Source: Gracilaria domingensis
Taxonomy: Eukaryota; Rhodophyta; Florideophyceae; Gracilariales; Gracilariaceae
Direction: 5' to 3'
Assembly: GCA_022539475.1 (NCBI GenBank)
Contig: VCMS01000233.1
Coordinates: 66,882 to 130,881 of the forward strand
Length of the DNA stretch: 64,000 nt
A model generated the notes under the pieces. The model did not search any database. It was not told where the DNA came from and was given only the letters and a program-made list of their open reading frames with translations. Shown piece after piece: positions 50,355 through 61,454 of this stretch (position 1 is its first letter; the number at the start of each line of letters is the position of its first letter). The translations under genes were made by a program, and so were the position numbers.

Positions 50355-51830
50355 ATGGCGTCTTCCAGGACGCTGTCGTTTCACTGCCAGGGCGCGGGCG
50401 TCGAGCACGCGGCCGTCGCTTTGACGCCGCTTTCGCGCGCTTCCATCGGCCTGCACGTGCCCGTGGCCGAGGTGCGCGGCCCCCCTACCACGCATGCGTC
50501 GTCGCCCGCCGTCCGCCTGCAGTCGGCGCACGTGCCCGCTGATACGTCGCCGTCGTCGCTTGTGCTGTGCGATGTGTGCTGCGAGCACGTTTCGCCGTCG
50601 TCGCTGCGCGGCTGCTCCGGGTGCACGCATCGCTATTGCGCGTCGTGCGTCGACAAGCATTGGACCTCCTCCATCTACTCGGGCAATCACGCCCGACTGC
50701 ACTGCATGTATGGCGGTTGTGCTGTCTTTGCCACCGACGATGACGTGCTTGCCGTCGTGTCGCACCGTACCTATCGCAAGATGCTCTACTTCCGCTCCAG
50801 GGACGAAAACAGCACGTCGCCCGGTGCTAGGTGGTGCGCCGCCGACCTGTGTTGGGAGTATCTCGGCCAATTTCACCAACACGCCCATCAACCCAATGCC
50901 GATCAATCGCACATTGTATCCTGCCCGAGGTGCTCGTCAAACACCTGCGTCAAGTGCGAGCGCCAAGTATCGTTTTCCGCCACCGTGCATGCATGTGCGT
51001 CGCGAAAGTCAAACAAGGCACACAGCGCCATGTTCAGCGTTTGGGCAATGCTGCACACCAAGTCTTGTCCCCATTGCGGCGCTCCTATTCAGAGAAATCA
51101 CGGTTGCAGTCACATGACGTGCACGCGCTGTTCCTCCTACTTTTGTTGGCGTTGCAAGGGCTATCTCAACAACGGCTGCCCATTACCGGGCCGAGCTTGT
51201 ATCTGTGACAGGGTCATGACCGCCGCCGCGTATTCCGGCCTTGCCGTCGCCGGCGTTGTCGGCTCCCCCATTATCGTTGGCGCCATGCTGCTGGGCGGCC
51301 CTCCCTATCTTGCGTACCGCGTCGTCAAAGCGCGTCGAACTCGTGCTTTGGTACGCCGCAATGAAGCCTTGTATCGCCGACAACATGAAGATAATCTTCA
51401 TCGCACGCGCAATGCCTTTATTGCAAGTCGTAGCATTCTTCGTCCAGATGAACTGCTCGTCAATGATGATGATCTCGATAGTGCATCCTATACCACTATC
51501 GCAGAATCCACCTTGGAGGACATACGTATCATGCATTCCCAACGCCCCGGTCGCCAAAGAAAGCAAAAAGTCAGTCATATTGAGCTGAATGATACCCTTG
51601 TCATTGAAGAGCGCATGATGGCCTCCCCTCGTTCGGGTCCGCGTCTCACCGCGTCAGCCACCGAACTGCGACTAGGTCCCGAGATCGTGGTCGTTCCTCA
51701 GACGTCTATTTCAGCTGATGGTGTTCCGAGCGTGTACGTGGAGTCATGTCGTTCTTCTCGCCCGTTTGTTCTCGAACGACGGCGTGGCTCTTCTCCAGTC
51801 TCGCATACCATGAAACGCTCCGTTGCGTGA
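50355..51830 (+). CDS. RBR-type (RING-IBR-RING) ubiquitin ligase
   Basis: 491 residues from MASSRTLSFHCQ; the ATG is at the edge of the CpG-rich leader. RING1 at about residues 73-125 (CDVCCEHV...CTHRYCASCVDKHW), an IBR around 170-215 (CPRCSSNTCVKCERQ), and RING2 CPHCGAPIQRNHGCSHMTCTRCSSYFCWRC (about 239-268) with the catalytic Cys expected in GCSHMTC. A hydrophobic segment (about 285-320, AAYSGLAVAGVVGSPIIVGAMLL) follows, as in the RNF19/RNF144 type, so it is likely a membrane-bound ligase. The last 150 residues are hydrophilic. RBR ligases pass ubiquitin through a Cys thioester. Confidence 0.85.
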   Translation: MASSRTLSFHCQGAGVEHAAVALTPLSRASIGLHVPVAEVRGPPTTHASSPAVRLQSAHVPADTSPSSLVLCDVCCEHVSPSSLRGCSGCTHRYCASCVDKHWTSSIYSGNHARLHCMYGGCAVFATDDDVLAVVSHRTYRKMLYFRSRDENSTSPGARWCAADLCWEYLGQFHQHAHQPNADQSHIVSCPRCSSNTCVKCERQVSFSATVHACASRKSNKAHSAMFSVWAMLHTKSCPHCGAPIQRNHGCSHMTCTRCSSYFCWRCKGYLNNGCPLPGRACICDRVMTAAAYSGLAVAGVVGSPIIVGAMLLGGPPYLAYRVVKARRTRALVRRNEALYRRQHEDNLHRTRNAFIASRSILRPDELLVNDDDLDSASYTTIAESTLEDIRIMHSQRPGRQRKQKVSHIELNDTLVIEERMMASPRSGPRLTASATELRLGPEIVVVPQTSISADGVPSVYVESCRSSRPFVLERRRGSSPVSHTMKRSVA

Positions 51831-52547
51831 TCCATCGGCGTCCTTCTTTTTGCCCGAGCTCCGCTCACCAATTACCAATTTTAGACGTCTCGGCTTTGTA
51901 CTTTGTCCGACAACAGTTAGAAACAACTTTTGAGCTTGCGCATGAAGAGGGATTGGTCTGTCCTACAGACTTTGTAGCTCATTACTACCGATTTCTTCGC
52001 TATATCTTCCTCCCTGCAAGGTTGGCCCTATTCTTTCAAATACCCGTGGATCACATTTGTGTAGGAATACCGTTGGTTCTCGGCGTTGTAATGAAGACAT
52101 ACTTGGATTACGACTGTAATTAGTCCTCTTCCTCTCTTTCCCATTGTAGATCCGTAATCATTGCAGTGTTGTCAAGTTCTTTCACACATCAGGTTTTTCA
52201 CTCTTAAACGAAATTTGTGAGATCTGAACCTTGTTTCGTTACCTTGGACCAGAAGAGAGTGCCTGAACTGGCGCCGTTTTGATAGCTCCGTGTGTTAGAG
52301 AATTGCTCCTATCATAACAGTGCTTGTCAAACTTCGGTTCATATACTACAGCTAAAAAGTGTCAGCAATGTTTGCTTCGTGCTCGAGAAAAGATATCGCT
52401 ATTCCAAAGTTGAGAAAGCCTGTAAGTCTTCCGTTTTTTTCAAGATCATGTGCCTCCTTTTAATGTATCATCACATGGATTCCATCGAGCTCCTATCTCA
52501 AGCGGGCAAGTGCTTACCATTGACAGCGCTGCGGGGAAACAGTCAAC
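51831..52547. other. Intergenic, no gene seen
   Basis: 3' flank of the RBR gene and leader of the following membrane-protein gene. Short frames only. Confidence 0.45.
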
Positions 52548-53776
52548 ATGAATCCAACTGCAGAGAAGAAGCAACTGGAACCGCAGTTATCAAAAGGGTT
52601 AAGTGTCGATGTTCCCACAGGGTCCACCATCTATGATCCGGCTATTCTTTCCCTTCGTGAAGACTTCAAAGCAAAGGTTGAAGAAAGAAAAGCAAAGCAA
52701 CTTCAGCGATTTCCCGACAATGATATACCTGTTCAGAGCCCCATGCACGTTAGTGTTTCTTCTCCCATACCAAGAAAGTCGAGAAAGTCACGGAAATCAT
52801 TGTTTCTAAGAGCTGATGGTGATATCACCGGGTCGGAGTCCGAAGACTTGGAGCTCGGAGATTTTGATGGAGAAACAGAAGTGTGTTGCAATGGATACGT
52901 CTCGTTGTATCCTTTCTTGCTGTTTATGAGCGCCGTCAAAATTGTAAGTGTTTCTTCTTGACCATGAAAAGCCCTTGTGCGGTATGTAGTGGCGACTGAC
53001 TGTTGTTTGTTTTCATGCTTTGTTGAGGTCAGCTGGCTGGGATCGCTGGAATCACTATTGGAGTTTTTCAGCTGATGACCGGTGGGGGTACTTCGATTGG
53101 TATATCTTCTCTGGATCGATTTATTATCTCAGGGTCGTTTCTGTTCGCTATTGCATTCATTGCAATCGGAGCACTACTGGTGATATCAGGATTTCTCGGC
53201 GTCGTCTTGTTTTCAATCCGTTTGCGTTCTAAATCATCACTCACGGCAAAGAAGTTGGATGTCATATACCACAGCGGACTCTTCTTGTTGGTTATTGTTC
53301 TCTTTGTCCTGTTTGTACTCACGGTATGGGTATGGGTCCAAACTTCAAAAGGAGCAATATATGATAGCGCGCTTTGGCAGGAGCTAGTGCGTTCTGATCC
53401 GTTGCATCTTTGTAATACAGAAGATCGGCTTGACTGCGCAGCATATGAGCTTGGACAATGCAAGGTAAGCGCGAATCAGACGAGCATATTATTCTGCCCT
53501 GGGCATTTTTGCATTGATTTCTGTCGTATCACCACCGAGGACGTGAACGTGCAGCCTATCTGTCAAGTATGTCGAGACGAGTCTTTGCGCACAATTGATG
53601 CTCTTGTAAGTTGCAAAAGGCACGAAGTTCAGTTCACGAATGTTGCAGCGTGTATGGATGTTGCAAATACAGATCTACAGGTCGCGTACCGTCGCCTACT
53701 AGCGGCGGCTCTGGTAACGTTTCTTTGGATCTTGGCTTCTGTATTCGTGTCGACCTACCACTACTGCTTTTCCTAA
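52548..53776 (+). CDS. Four-TM tetraspanin-like membrane protein
   Basis: Two exons, 52548-52943 and 53033-53776, intron 52944-53032 (GTAAGT...GGTCAG, 89 bases, phase 0); 379 residues. A hydrophilic head with many Ser/Lys (about 1-105), four hydrophobic helices at about 118-147, 160-192, 208-233 and 350-372, and between the last two a Cys-rich loop of about 115 residues (LDCAAYELGQC, CPGHFCIDFC, CQVC). This is the tetraspanin layout (small loop then large disulphide-bonded loop), although the CCG motif is not present, so family membership is only suggested. The helix from the first exon continues across the splice site, which supports the intron. Confidence 0.65.
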
Positions 53777-55563
53777 GGAAGTTATGTGTAGATTCACATA
53801 TTGCTGCTTTCAAGGGCATTTCCTTTATTCATTTGAAGAGGATTATAATCACCAGGTTAGGGGGAAAGAAAGTTCATTGGGGGGTTGTACAGGAGCGAGA
53901 CAAGCTTCGAAGCAATCGCATCAATTGTTTCGCGGGTTACTTTGGTTTCTTGCATGTTATTTGTTTTTCTCGATGCCAGCAGCTACACACAGAGCTCACA
54001 GCAGGGCACGGTGAATGAGACCATCCGATGGTAGAGCATTTGGAATGCAACCTCCTTCGATAGTTTTTCTTTTCTGAAGGGGCACCCCGAACAGGGGATT
54101 TAGAGGCGTCACATGTCAAAGGAGATCGCAAAAAACGACTAAAGCACAGATGGCCAAGTCCCTAAAGACGACAGTACCGCAGAGGTAGCTGTACTAATCA
54201 GAGTAAACAAAAAGTACGTAACTTTTGCAATACCGAGTGAAAAGCATCCCTCTAGAGCGTTGCCTCTTGATGCTCGAAATCAAGACGATTGAACTCAACT
54301 GGGCTTAAAATCTGCATAGTCCTTGCTCGTTCGGGCCGTACGGTTCGGCCCTAACTGGACAGACACCGCGTTGAAATTCTCTTGCACGGGGATTGAACTC
54401 AATTTAACTTTGACAAAGCAGGTCCAAAGAAGTGTGCAGTAAACGTTCTAGCTGCGGTTCATCGGCTTGACAAAGTCATATCGTATGAAGATCATTAACG
54501 ACCTGGATAGTTGTTTTATACAACTGGCGGTTGGTATCCTCGTACCGGGAGTGAAGTTTTACAGATTATATATATGACATGTATACGTTACATCATATGA
54601 TGATATGAGATCCTGTACAAGGGTTCTGCTGCATCATCAGCGAGAGATCAATTATACTGCGACCGTCTTCCAGCCAGTCCGCCTATTACCATCTTTACAC
54701 ACCACGGGTGATACAACAACATATTCAACACAGCCCAGGGAATTCGACGTCATTTGATAGGATGCTGCCAGCAGGACGAGACAAAGCATGTTAGGCCTGA
54801 ACTCCAGGAGTTCAGGCCTAACATGCTTTCTGATAAGTGTCCTGAAGGCAACGGATCAATTCAAAGAGCAACGCAGCGATTTGGAGTAATGCGAACCTTA
54901 TAGCCCTCTATGCAGCTTTGCCCCCTCGTACTGTAGCTCTTGTTGCCGCGCTAATAGGCGTTCCGTATTTTGTACGCGCGAAATTCAGGTGACCTTAATC
55001 CTTGGATAGCCTTCTATCCGGGTTCGATCGCAACCAGCGCCGCACGAAAGGAATCCAAAGCACTCTTTACTCTGTAGTGTGGAGTCCACACTCGACGGCT
55101 TCACGTGGGCTGATGCTGGACCCTTTTGGATTGACCTCAACACGATTTTCTTCAGTGCAGATTGCAGCTGCTAGTCACAAGTCTATTGTTAGATACTCTG
55201 TACCATCACGTATCACGCAGCACCTCTGTATTCCTTTGTGAACATCGTCCTTCAGGCAGATTTCCGGTCTGATCTGTTCGTAACTTTTTCTCAGAGCGAA
55301 TCACGACCGCAACGACATACGGGAAGCTTGTTAAGTAATACTAATCTGGTTTCACTAGGTCACCGTCCTAGCTCGCGGGGTTTCTAGTCGAAGTACCCTC
55401 AGTGTGACGTCCAGACCTTCTGAACGTTGCGCGCTCTCATTCATCACAAAGGCTAATTATATGCACCTGCAACGTCGCCCTGTTGCTTCTTTACATTGCC
55501 TAGTGAAAGCTCAACTGCTTTTTTCTTTTTGGGGAGCTGCTGTCGTGTGAGGAGGTAGCGAAG
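53777..55563. other. Long intergenic stretch
   Basis: Nearly 1.8 kb without a gene I can support. It holds the 23-bp inverted repeat at 54783-54829. Small frames on the + strand (53784-54014, 55002-55241) show no family features. The final bases form the leader of the kelch gene. Confidence 0.45.
54783..54829. repeat. Perfect 23-bp inverted repeat, 1-base spacer
   Basis: Left arm 54783-54805, single base A at 54806, right arm 54807-54829; all 23 pairs match. The arms read aaagcatgttaggcctgaac then tcc. It lies in non-coding DNA about 0.75 kb upstream of the kelch gene. Confidence 0.95.
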
Positions 55564-57123
55564 ATGCAGTGGCTTGGTGATTTCACGGCGAGTAGCCATT
55601 CTCCAACTCCTCGAAAGGGTCATACAATGACGAATCTGCTCGACACTCCGATTGTTCTTGTCTTTGCTGGAGAGGACGAAACAGGTCAGCTCCTCAATGA
55701 TATGTATGCCCTTCATATCGAACGACGCGAGTGGAAACAAATCAGTTACGCACGTGGCCCGACGCCGCTCCCTCGATTGTTACACACTGCCGTAGCCATA
55801 TCATCTACTTTGATGGTCGTCATTGGAGGTGACACATGGGAAGCTACTGATTCTGCGGAGGCGACGACTGCACTGAATGATATATGGGTATTCAATTATA
55901 GCGATAGCTCATGGAAACAAGTGAAGAACACCGGCTCTGTAGAACTACCGTTTCTTAGCTGTTCCTCAGCAGTATTTGGACGAGCGAAGAGCCAAGTTCC
56001 AGGCGTTTACATCTTCGGCGGTTACAGCCGCGACAAAACGAATTTCAATGTAGTATACCGTTTGAGAATTAGCGATTGGAAACTAGAAGTCCTCCCACAT
56101 GTCGAAAAGGATGCAAGTGGAAATAAACGGATCGTGGACCGTAATGGTGAGGATGACCCAAAAGAAAATGAGGAATATGGTGAGCGGGTAATACCAAGGG
56201 ATCGGGAGTCACACGGTGCAATATGGCTCCCAGGAATAGGTATGCTGGTCGTTGGTGGAGATGGGGGAGTATCAATACTGGGAGACTGCTGGTTATTTTG
56301 TCAACATCCAGATGATCCTAAGTCTTGGAGATGGCAGGAGCTGCGCCTTGTTCCCGCTGGGAATCGTCCGGGAAACCAACTTCCTCGATTGGCGGGACAT
56401 TCTCTGGTGGCTTTGCCAACAAACACGTTTAAAGTCATGGTGTGGGGAGGTATTCTAAATACTGGGCAAGAGGTGATGGCCTCTACTGTCTCTTACGTCA
56501 TTGAGCTTGACAGAGCGAACACTGCGCAAACGGTTCGAGTGACGAATACAGGGAAAGCACCGAAGACAGGGAGAATACTTCATGGACTAGTAAGATCAAA
56601 AAACATGCTATTTGCCTTCGGTGGCTGCGATTCAGAAGGAAATATACAGATTGGGACACAATATGGTCGACTACTGCCAAACTTCAAGGCACCGAATCAA
56701 GCGGCGAGCTATTTCGGATCAGAGGCCATGGAAATGGCAATGCGTGGTACACACAACGAGAAGAGCGATGCAGATGAGAAGAAGCCAGCGAATACTGGAG
56801 AAAAGAATGAATCGATTGTCGCCTCTCGCATTCCGGTAACGGGAAAAGTGCTCGAAGAAATGGACATGGGATTACTAGTTTCTATTGAAGTTGGTGGAAA
56901 GCCATTTAAAGGGGTGCTTGTCGCTCTAGAAGGAGACGATGATGCGGAGATGGTTGACGTCTCCGCTGACGGAAAACAGACTACGGACGGACAAAGGAGC
57001 AAGAACAGCCATGTGAAGCCCAGCAAACGTCCGAAGCTAGATGCTGCCGCAGAAGCTCTTCCCGATTCTCCGCCCACCCTGGAGGTTCGACCAGCGCGAG
57101 CAGAAGTGATTCAATTAGAATAA
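55564..57123 (+). CDS. Kelch-repeat protein
   Basis: 519 residues, single exon. About six kelch blades between residues 15 and 380: e.g. TPIVLVFAGEDETGQLLNDMYAL, LMVVIGGDTWE...LNDIWVFNYSDSSWKQV, GVYIFGGYSRD, MLVVGGDGGVSILGDCWLF, KVMVWGGIL, MLFAFGGCDSEG. The GG pairs followed by W/Y are the kelch signature. The C-terminal 130 residues are charged with a basic patch (KPSKRPKLD, about 480-488) that could serve as a nuclear import signal. There is no BTB or F-box, so the protein might resemble HCF- or RAG2-like nuclear kelch proteins, but that is only a guess. Confidence 0.75.
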   Translation: MQWLGDFTASSHSPTPRKGHTMTNLLDTPIVLVFAGEDETGQLLNDMYALHIERREWKQISYARGPTPLPRLLHTAVAISSTLMVVIGGDTWEATDSAEATTALNDIWVFNYSDSSWKQVKNTGSVELPFLSCSSAVFGRAKSQVPGVYIFGGYSRDKTNFNVVYRLRISDWKLEVLPHVEKDASGNKRIVDRNGEDDPKENEEYGERVIPRDRESHGAIWLPGIGMLVVGGDGGVSILGDCWLFCQHPDDPKSWRWQELRLVPAGNRPGNQLPRLAGHSLVALPTNTFKVMVWGGILNTGQEVMASTVSYVIELDRANTAQTVRVTNTGKAPKTGRILHGLVRSKNMLFAFGGCDSEGNIQIGTQYGRLLPNFKAPNQAASYFGSEAMEMAMRGTHNEKSDADEKKPANTGEKNESIVASRIPVTGKVLEEMDMGLLVSIEVGGKPFKGVLVALEGDDDAEMVDVSADGKQTTDGQRSKNSHVKPSKRPKLDAAAEALPDSPPTLEVRPARAEVIQLE

Positions 57124-57444
57124 AACGGATCGCATAAAACAAAACTACCTTCGTATACTGTGGTATATATCAGTACGATAGGAACTGATCAACGCGCATG
57201 GTGCGGTGATATATTGATATCAGTTGAAAAGAAGGCTTCGACGTATCTAACCACTGACCGCGCACGCTGTTTGTAAACCAATCACTGACAAATATACACA
57301 TTGTGCTTTTTATGGCGCCCTTGCCAATGTATGCTCGAAAGCTGCGACGTTCGTTTGTTATCTGACGTTTCAAAGCGGGGGTGGGGAGGGGGTCATGTGG
57401 TTACGCTACTCTGAGATGTATGTTTTAGCAGGAGTGCTGTTGTA
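57124..57444. other. Intergenic, convergent 3' flanks
   Basis: Between the kelch gene and SURF4; nothing else seen. A G-rich run (gcgggggtggggagggggtc) lies near 57376-57394. Confidence 0.45.
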
Positions 57445-58401
57445 TTAAAATGCCTTTCGACTTCTCATTTCGTCGATTGAAATGGCTCCTGGGCCAGTCA
57501 TTATTAGAAGTAGTAGTCCGCCCATGATGGACAGCGTTTGGAAGAATCTACAGGGAAGGTGAAACAAGCGGTGAGACAAACAGTAAGAATAAACGCGGAT
57601 GAGACGAAGAAAGGACTGAACTTACTCATATTGCATGATCTGAGACACGTAAGTTCCCTTGACGGACCAGAACGCAGAATTGAGAATGTTGTGAACCAAG
57701 TAAAAGAAGAAGAGAACGATACCGCTGATTTCAAGCTTGAAACCCAGCAAGACAGCGAAAATAACAGGAAGAGCGAGAAGGGTACCAAGCACTCCCAAGG
57801 TTGTCAAAAACTCAAGTCCCAACAGGACAAGCATGATACGAGAAGCAAGCTGCAAGTACGCGACAGTAGTCTGCTTGTCAGTTTGACCGTCCAACAAGCC
57901 CAAGGGCAGCGCGCTACGACCCTGCGCCAATCTGGATTGGCAGGTGATGAGCAATAGACTGCCAGAAAGGCAAAGATTGCGAATGAGAAAGCCCACATTG
58001 CCAGAACCGATTGGAGAATGACGTCCGTAAAGAACTTGTTGATAGATGACACAGGCAATGAGCGCATAGGCGGCGAGATTTTCGTGGCGACCTCGGGCGA
58101 CTCGCTTTCCGGCTAAAATGACGGCGATTGCAATGAAGGAGACGGCGATGTTTGACAGTAACATGAGAGTGGCGATAAACGCAGGCAGGTAGTATTCGTG
58201 ACGCAGGAATAGAACTTGTTGTTTCATCTCGAACAAGACGCGGATTCCATCTTCGATGAAGGTGGATACGAGAAGGACGCGACAGATGAGGGGCAGATGC
58301 GGCGCTACTGACTTTTTGAACTTGCGAAGCGTTGAAAGGTTCTGACGAACCACCTTTGGAATGGCGTTATAGTCAACGCTGGAAGTAATGGAAGGCTCCA
58401 T
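57445..58401 (-). CDS. SURF4: SURF4/Erv29 cargo receptor
   Basis: Exon 1 57626-58401 and exon 2 57445-57547, intron 57548-57625 (GTAAGT...CTGTAG, 78 bases); phases match and give 292 residues starting [11 protein letters not shown]. Family blocks are [15 protein letters not shown], the several membrane helices, [21 protein letters not shown] and, in the second exon, [25 protein letters not shown], the highly conserved end of SURF4. Without splicing the protein would stop at MQYE, so the intron is needed. SURF4 carries soluble cargo from the ER into COPII vesicles, working with SEC24, whose gene lies about 3 kb away in this window. Confidence 0.9.
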
Positions 58402-58830
58402 GTCGCTCGGGCGCGCTGCTGCCAGTCGGGGACGCGGCGTGTGAGAGGCGGTTTGTCGAGCCGGCACGGTTGAAATCCGTGAAGAACGGAGCAGAAGTGG
58501 AAGGCCTCAAGCAAAAGGCAAACGCTCTCACGGAGACGGCGCGAATGGTGCTGCCCACGACGCACTGCGAGCAGTTGGCGAGAGTGCGTTTTTATCTAAG
58601 CGTTTGTTCACCGGCCGCAACAGAGGCACGCCAAACAGCGCGCAAACGGCGCGCGCGCTGTGCACTGTATTCAACACGTCGGCGCGCGCGCGCGCTGCGA
58701 TTTGATTTTGCGTTGAGATCAACTTGCAGTGCGCTGTTGTCGGCGAGGGTTGCTATTGCGCAAGTTGATTGTCGTGCTCGACATGGCGTACGTGTATAAA
58801 TTCGCGCGCGGCGCTCGCCATTCGGTGACA
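58402..58830. other. GC-rich 5' region of SURF4 and tRNA upstream flank
   Basis: CpG-rich (gcgcgcgcg around 58640-58700), similar in kind to the other divergent promoter regions. The tRNA gene begins at 58831; no separate gene here. Confidence 0.45.
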
Positions 58831-58932
58831 GCACCTGTGGCCCAATGGATAATTGCTTCTCCCATCGACGGCGCCTCTCTCCGGAATGGCGGTGATAGGA
58901 GGAGATTCCGGGTTCGAGTCCCGGCAGGTGTA
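58831..58932 (+). tRNA. trnR-CCG: tRNA-Arg(CCG) with two introns
   Basis: Removing two segments gives a regular 73-base tRNA. Acceptor stem 58831-58837 pairs with 58925-58931 (7 bp, one G-U), discriminator A at 58932. D arm GCCCAATGGATAA (58840-58852) is closed by GGC (58870-58872) only if 58853-58869 (17 bases) is taken out. Anticodon stem 58874-58878 (CCTCT) pairs with 58898-58902 (GGAGG); the loop is CT-CCG-G...A with U33, anticodon 58881-58883, once 58885-58896 (12 bases) is removed after position 37, the usual intron site. T arm CCGGG-TTCGAGT-CCCGG at 58908-58924. The variable loop AGATT and the D-arm sequence agree with plant-type tRNA-Arg. A T5 run at 58937-58941 fits a Pol III terminator. 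The D-arm intron is ectopic. Confidence 0.85.
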
Positions 58933-58936
58933 GTGC

Positions 58937-58941
58937 TTTTT
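58937..58941 (+). terminator. RNA polymerase III T-run terminator
   Basis: TTTTT begins four bases after the discriminator base of the tRNA, the normal place for a Pol III stop. Confidence 0.7.
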
Positions 58942-60332
58942 CCTCAATTGCTCATTTCTCCACAGCACAGCGGCGGCCGCGACGAGGCCTTCTGCAAGGC
59001 CCTCATTTTCGTTTTCTGCCTCTCCCCGCTTTTCTCCTTTGCGCCTGCGACCGACGGGCAGCGTTTTTGCCTGCATCATGCTCATCGAGTGCCTACGTAG
59101 CAGCGATCCAGACATCGTTTTATTGCCCGGCCGATGAAACATTCCGGCGGCGTTAACGTTGCTGCCGCTGGTAAACGTTGTTGCCGCCGCCGTCACCCGC
59201 GACTCCGAAAACAATGCTCTATGCAAGAGCGGCAGCCCCGCATTCCCTTCGTGCGGAGTAGGTCCGCTTTCCCAACCACCCCTAATTGACCACCACACAC
59301 AAATGCTCGTAAGTTACGGGTCGTAACGCGCGAAACAAGTGCCGCGTAGCATGTGCTTCGGAGGGTGATGATCAACTCAGCTCACACTGTCCAGGTTCTA
59401 CTACATTTAGTTCCTGCGTGGAGACAAACACTGTTCCAAGTCTGACTCCAGCACATGCTATCGCGTGTACCTCTGTGCTCCACCGATTTCGCTGATGCTA
59501 CGTTTCGTTTGATAAGCAACATTGCGAACAAGCAGCCACCCTTGGTGGACATTTGAACTCCCGCCATAGTTGTTCATTGTTCAGTTGTTCTTCAGTCTCT
59601 GCTTCTATGTCGTTGTCGCTCAATCCGCAAGTAACAATCTTCGCGCTTCAACACTAGAACTAACAGCTAACAATTCCGTCACCTCTAGACTTCGGCTTGC
59701 ATTAGCTTCTCCGTCGTTCATTAAACCTTTACCCCGCAACTAGATCCAGGCACATCGCGACGGGGCATTGTCGCTTATGCCAACTGCGTCTTAGTACCAT
59801 AAAATGTCTGATGCGCGCACGTTGTGGTAGAACAGCTGTTGCTAAATAGATGTCGGCGTCACTGGTATGCGTTGAATGACGATCTAGAAGCTGACATTAT
59901 GCTGCACGCCTCTGGTCCAAAACCCAATTCACTTGTATACGTAAATCTTCTATACTACAAACCAACATCTGAACACGGTACCGCCGTGAACTTTGTCTTA
60001 CCGACCCCTTATCAGTCAGAATAATGATCCTGAAAACAAAACCGAACTGAGTTGTATACCTTCGTAGAACAAGCGGTTTCGCTTCAAGAAAATAACTACG
60101 TGTATTTTCTGAAACGAGGAGCAAACTATCACAACTCGGGTTAATGTGACAAACGAGGCGATGAGCCTCGAGACGCAGATCGACAATCTGCCTTGCTTGC
60201 ATCAACAACGTTATCTACCTCAATACCACATACGCAGAACACAGTTCAGCACCAAGTGCGAACCTCACACACTCCAGACGTCTGGAAATCCGCTGTCTGC
60301 CCGCACAGACTGGAATACCTTTCGCTGCGATC
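58942..60332. other. Intergenic, no gene seen
   Basis: About 1.4 kb with no supported coding sequence. I looked for another tRNA or small RNA and saw none. Confidence 0.4.
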
Positions 60333-61037
60333 ATGGACGCTTCAACTCTGGACACCGAACTCGAGATTGACAACAACACGCTCACCAGCAGAAACATAGC
60401 GTACGTTACCGGTGGACAAAGTTTTTGACCCTATAGACACGTTTGCCTTGACCAACAAAGCACCAATCTTACAGCCATTTATTCCCTACACCCCCCTGTT
60501 TTCACTCCTTCTCCTACTCGCAGAAATCTATCTCTCGCAATTACCGCCGTGAGCATTCTTTGTTTCCTAATCATAAGGCAGTTGATGAGAAAGAGTATCC
60601 CCACCGACAATCAAAACATGAACGATTCAGATCGCCAACCTGCTGCCGAAAGAGCCGTCACCGAAGCAGAACTGAGCAAATCAAACGGCGAACAAGATCA
60701 ACCCATATATCTCGCTGTGAAGGATCCCTTCAGCACCAAGATTACCGTCTTTGATGTCACTTCTGCAAAGGAGTTTTACGGCCCTGGCGGTCCTTACCAT
60801 GTGTTTGCTGGGAAAAACGCCACCCATGGGCTTGCGACCAGCAGCACCGATCCGGACATGGTCACATGTGATTTAGCCAATCTTACCGAAAGTCAGAAAG
60901 ATACCCATCTGCAGTGGCACGCCAAGTATTCTACAAAGTACCCAATTGTCGGTTATCTAGTTTCCGACGAAAGCGCCGCAGCTCAGGAAACGGAGTCTAT
61001 TGTCACTCAAGATGCTGAGGCAAAGAAGAACGCATAA
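60333..61037 (+). CDS. MAPR/PGRMC-like membrane cytochrome b5-type protein
   Basis: Exon 1 60333-60400 and exon 2 60524-61037, intron 60401-60523 (GTACGT...CTCGCAG, 123 bases); phase 2 at both ends and 193 residues. Exon 1 gives MDASTLDTELEIDNN; across the junction comes the membrane anchor NLSLAITAVSILCFLIIRQL. The b5-like domain (about 75-160) reads IYLAVKDPFSTKITVFDVTSAKEFYGPGGPYHVFAGKNATHGLATSS, with the YGPGGPYH..AG(R/K)...LA block of membrane-associated progesterone receptor proteins, which bind haem through Tyr rather than His. The Tyr of the YGPGG segment is present. Probably ER-located; role in sterol or P450 metabolism is known for the family. Confidence 0.85.
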
Positions 61038-61454
61038 GGCAAACCCCGTCGACGTGAATTATTCGCCCCATTGTTGATCTAGCTAGCGCAATGTAACTCT
61101 TCATCACAGATGATCATCCCGTGTATGTAAACTTGAGGCCCCAAGCTCTTGAGCCTTTGTGTTCAAGGTTCCAAGTAAAAGTCCACACCGTCGCTTATTA
61201 TATTATTCGTTAAGAAGTTAGGGAATGATTACACCGCTAAGTATCTTTCGAAAAAGGTACATGCATGCCAAGACGTATCGACCTGATTGTCCTATAGAAG
61301 CCCAGCAAAAGCGAACAGTTATGTCACGTCTATTAAGACTGCTTGTTGGCCGATGCAATTCAATTCACAACCCACATAACCGACGTCATCAGCACACTCT
61401 AAACCTGTTTTGCCATCTCTTATATCTTATAACTTTACATTACCGACTTCCAAC
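61038..61454. other. Intergenic, no gene seen
   Basis: Convergent 3' flanks of the MAPR and SEC24 genes. Confidence 0.45.

Noticed and set aside
58831-58932. Reading the tRNA as tRNA-Arg(TCT) or tRNA-Glu(CTC) from TTCTC at 58856-58861
   Set aside because: No anticodon stem can be formed around those bases. The CCG reading gives a full 5-bp stem, U33 and a standard variable loop.
58729-59100. Open frame of 123 codons on the + strand
   Set aside because: It runs straight through the tRNA gene and its terminator; no coding features.
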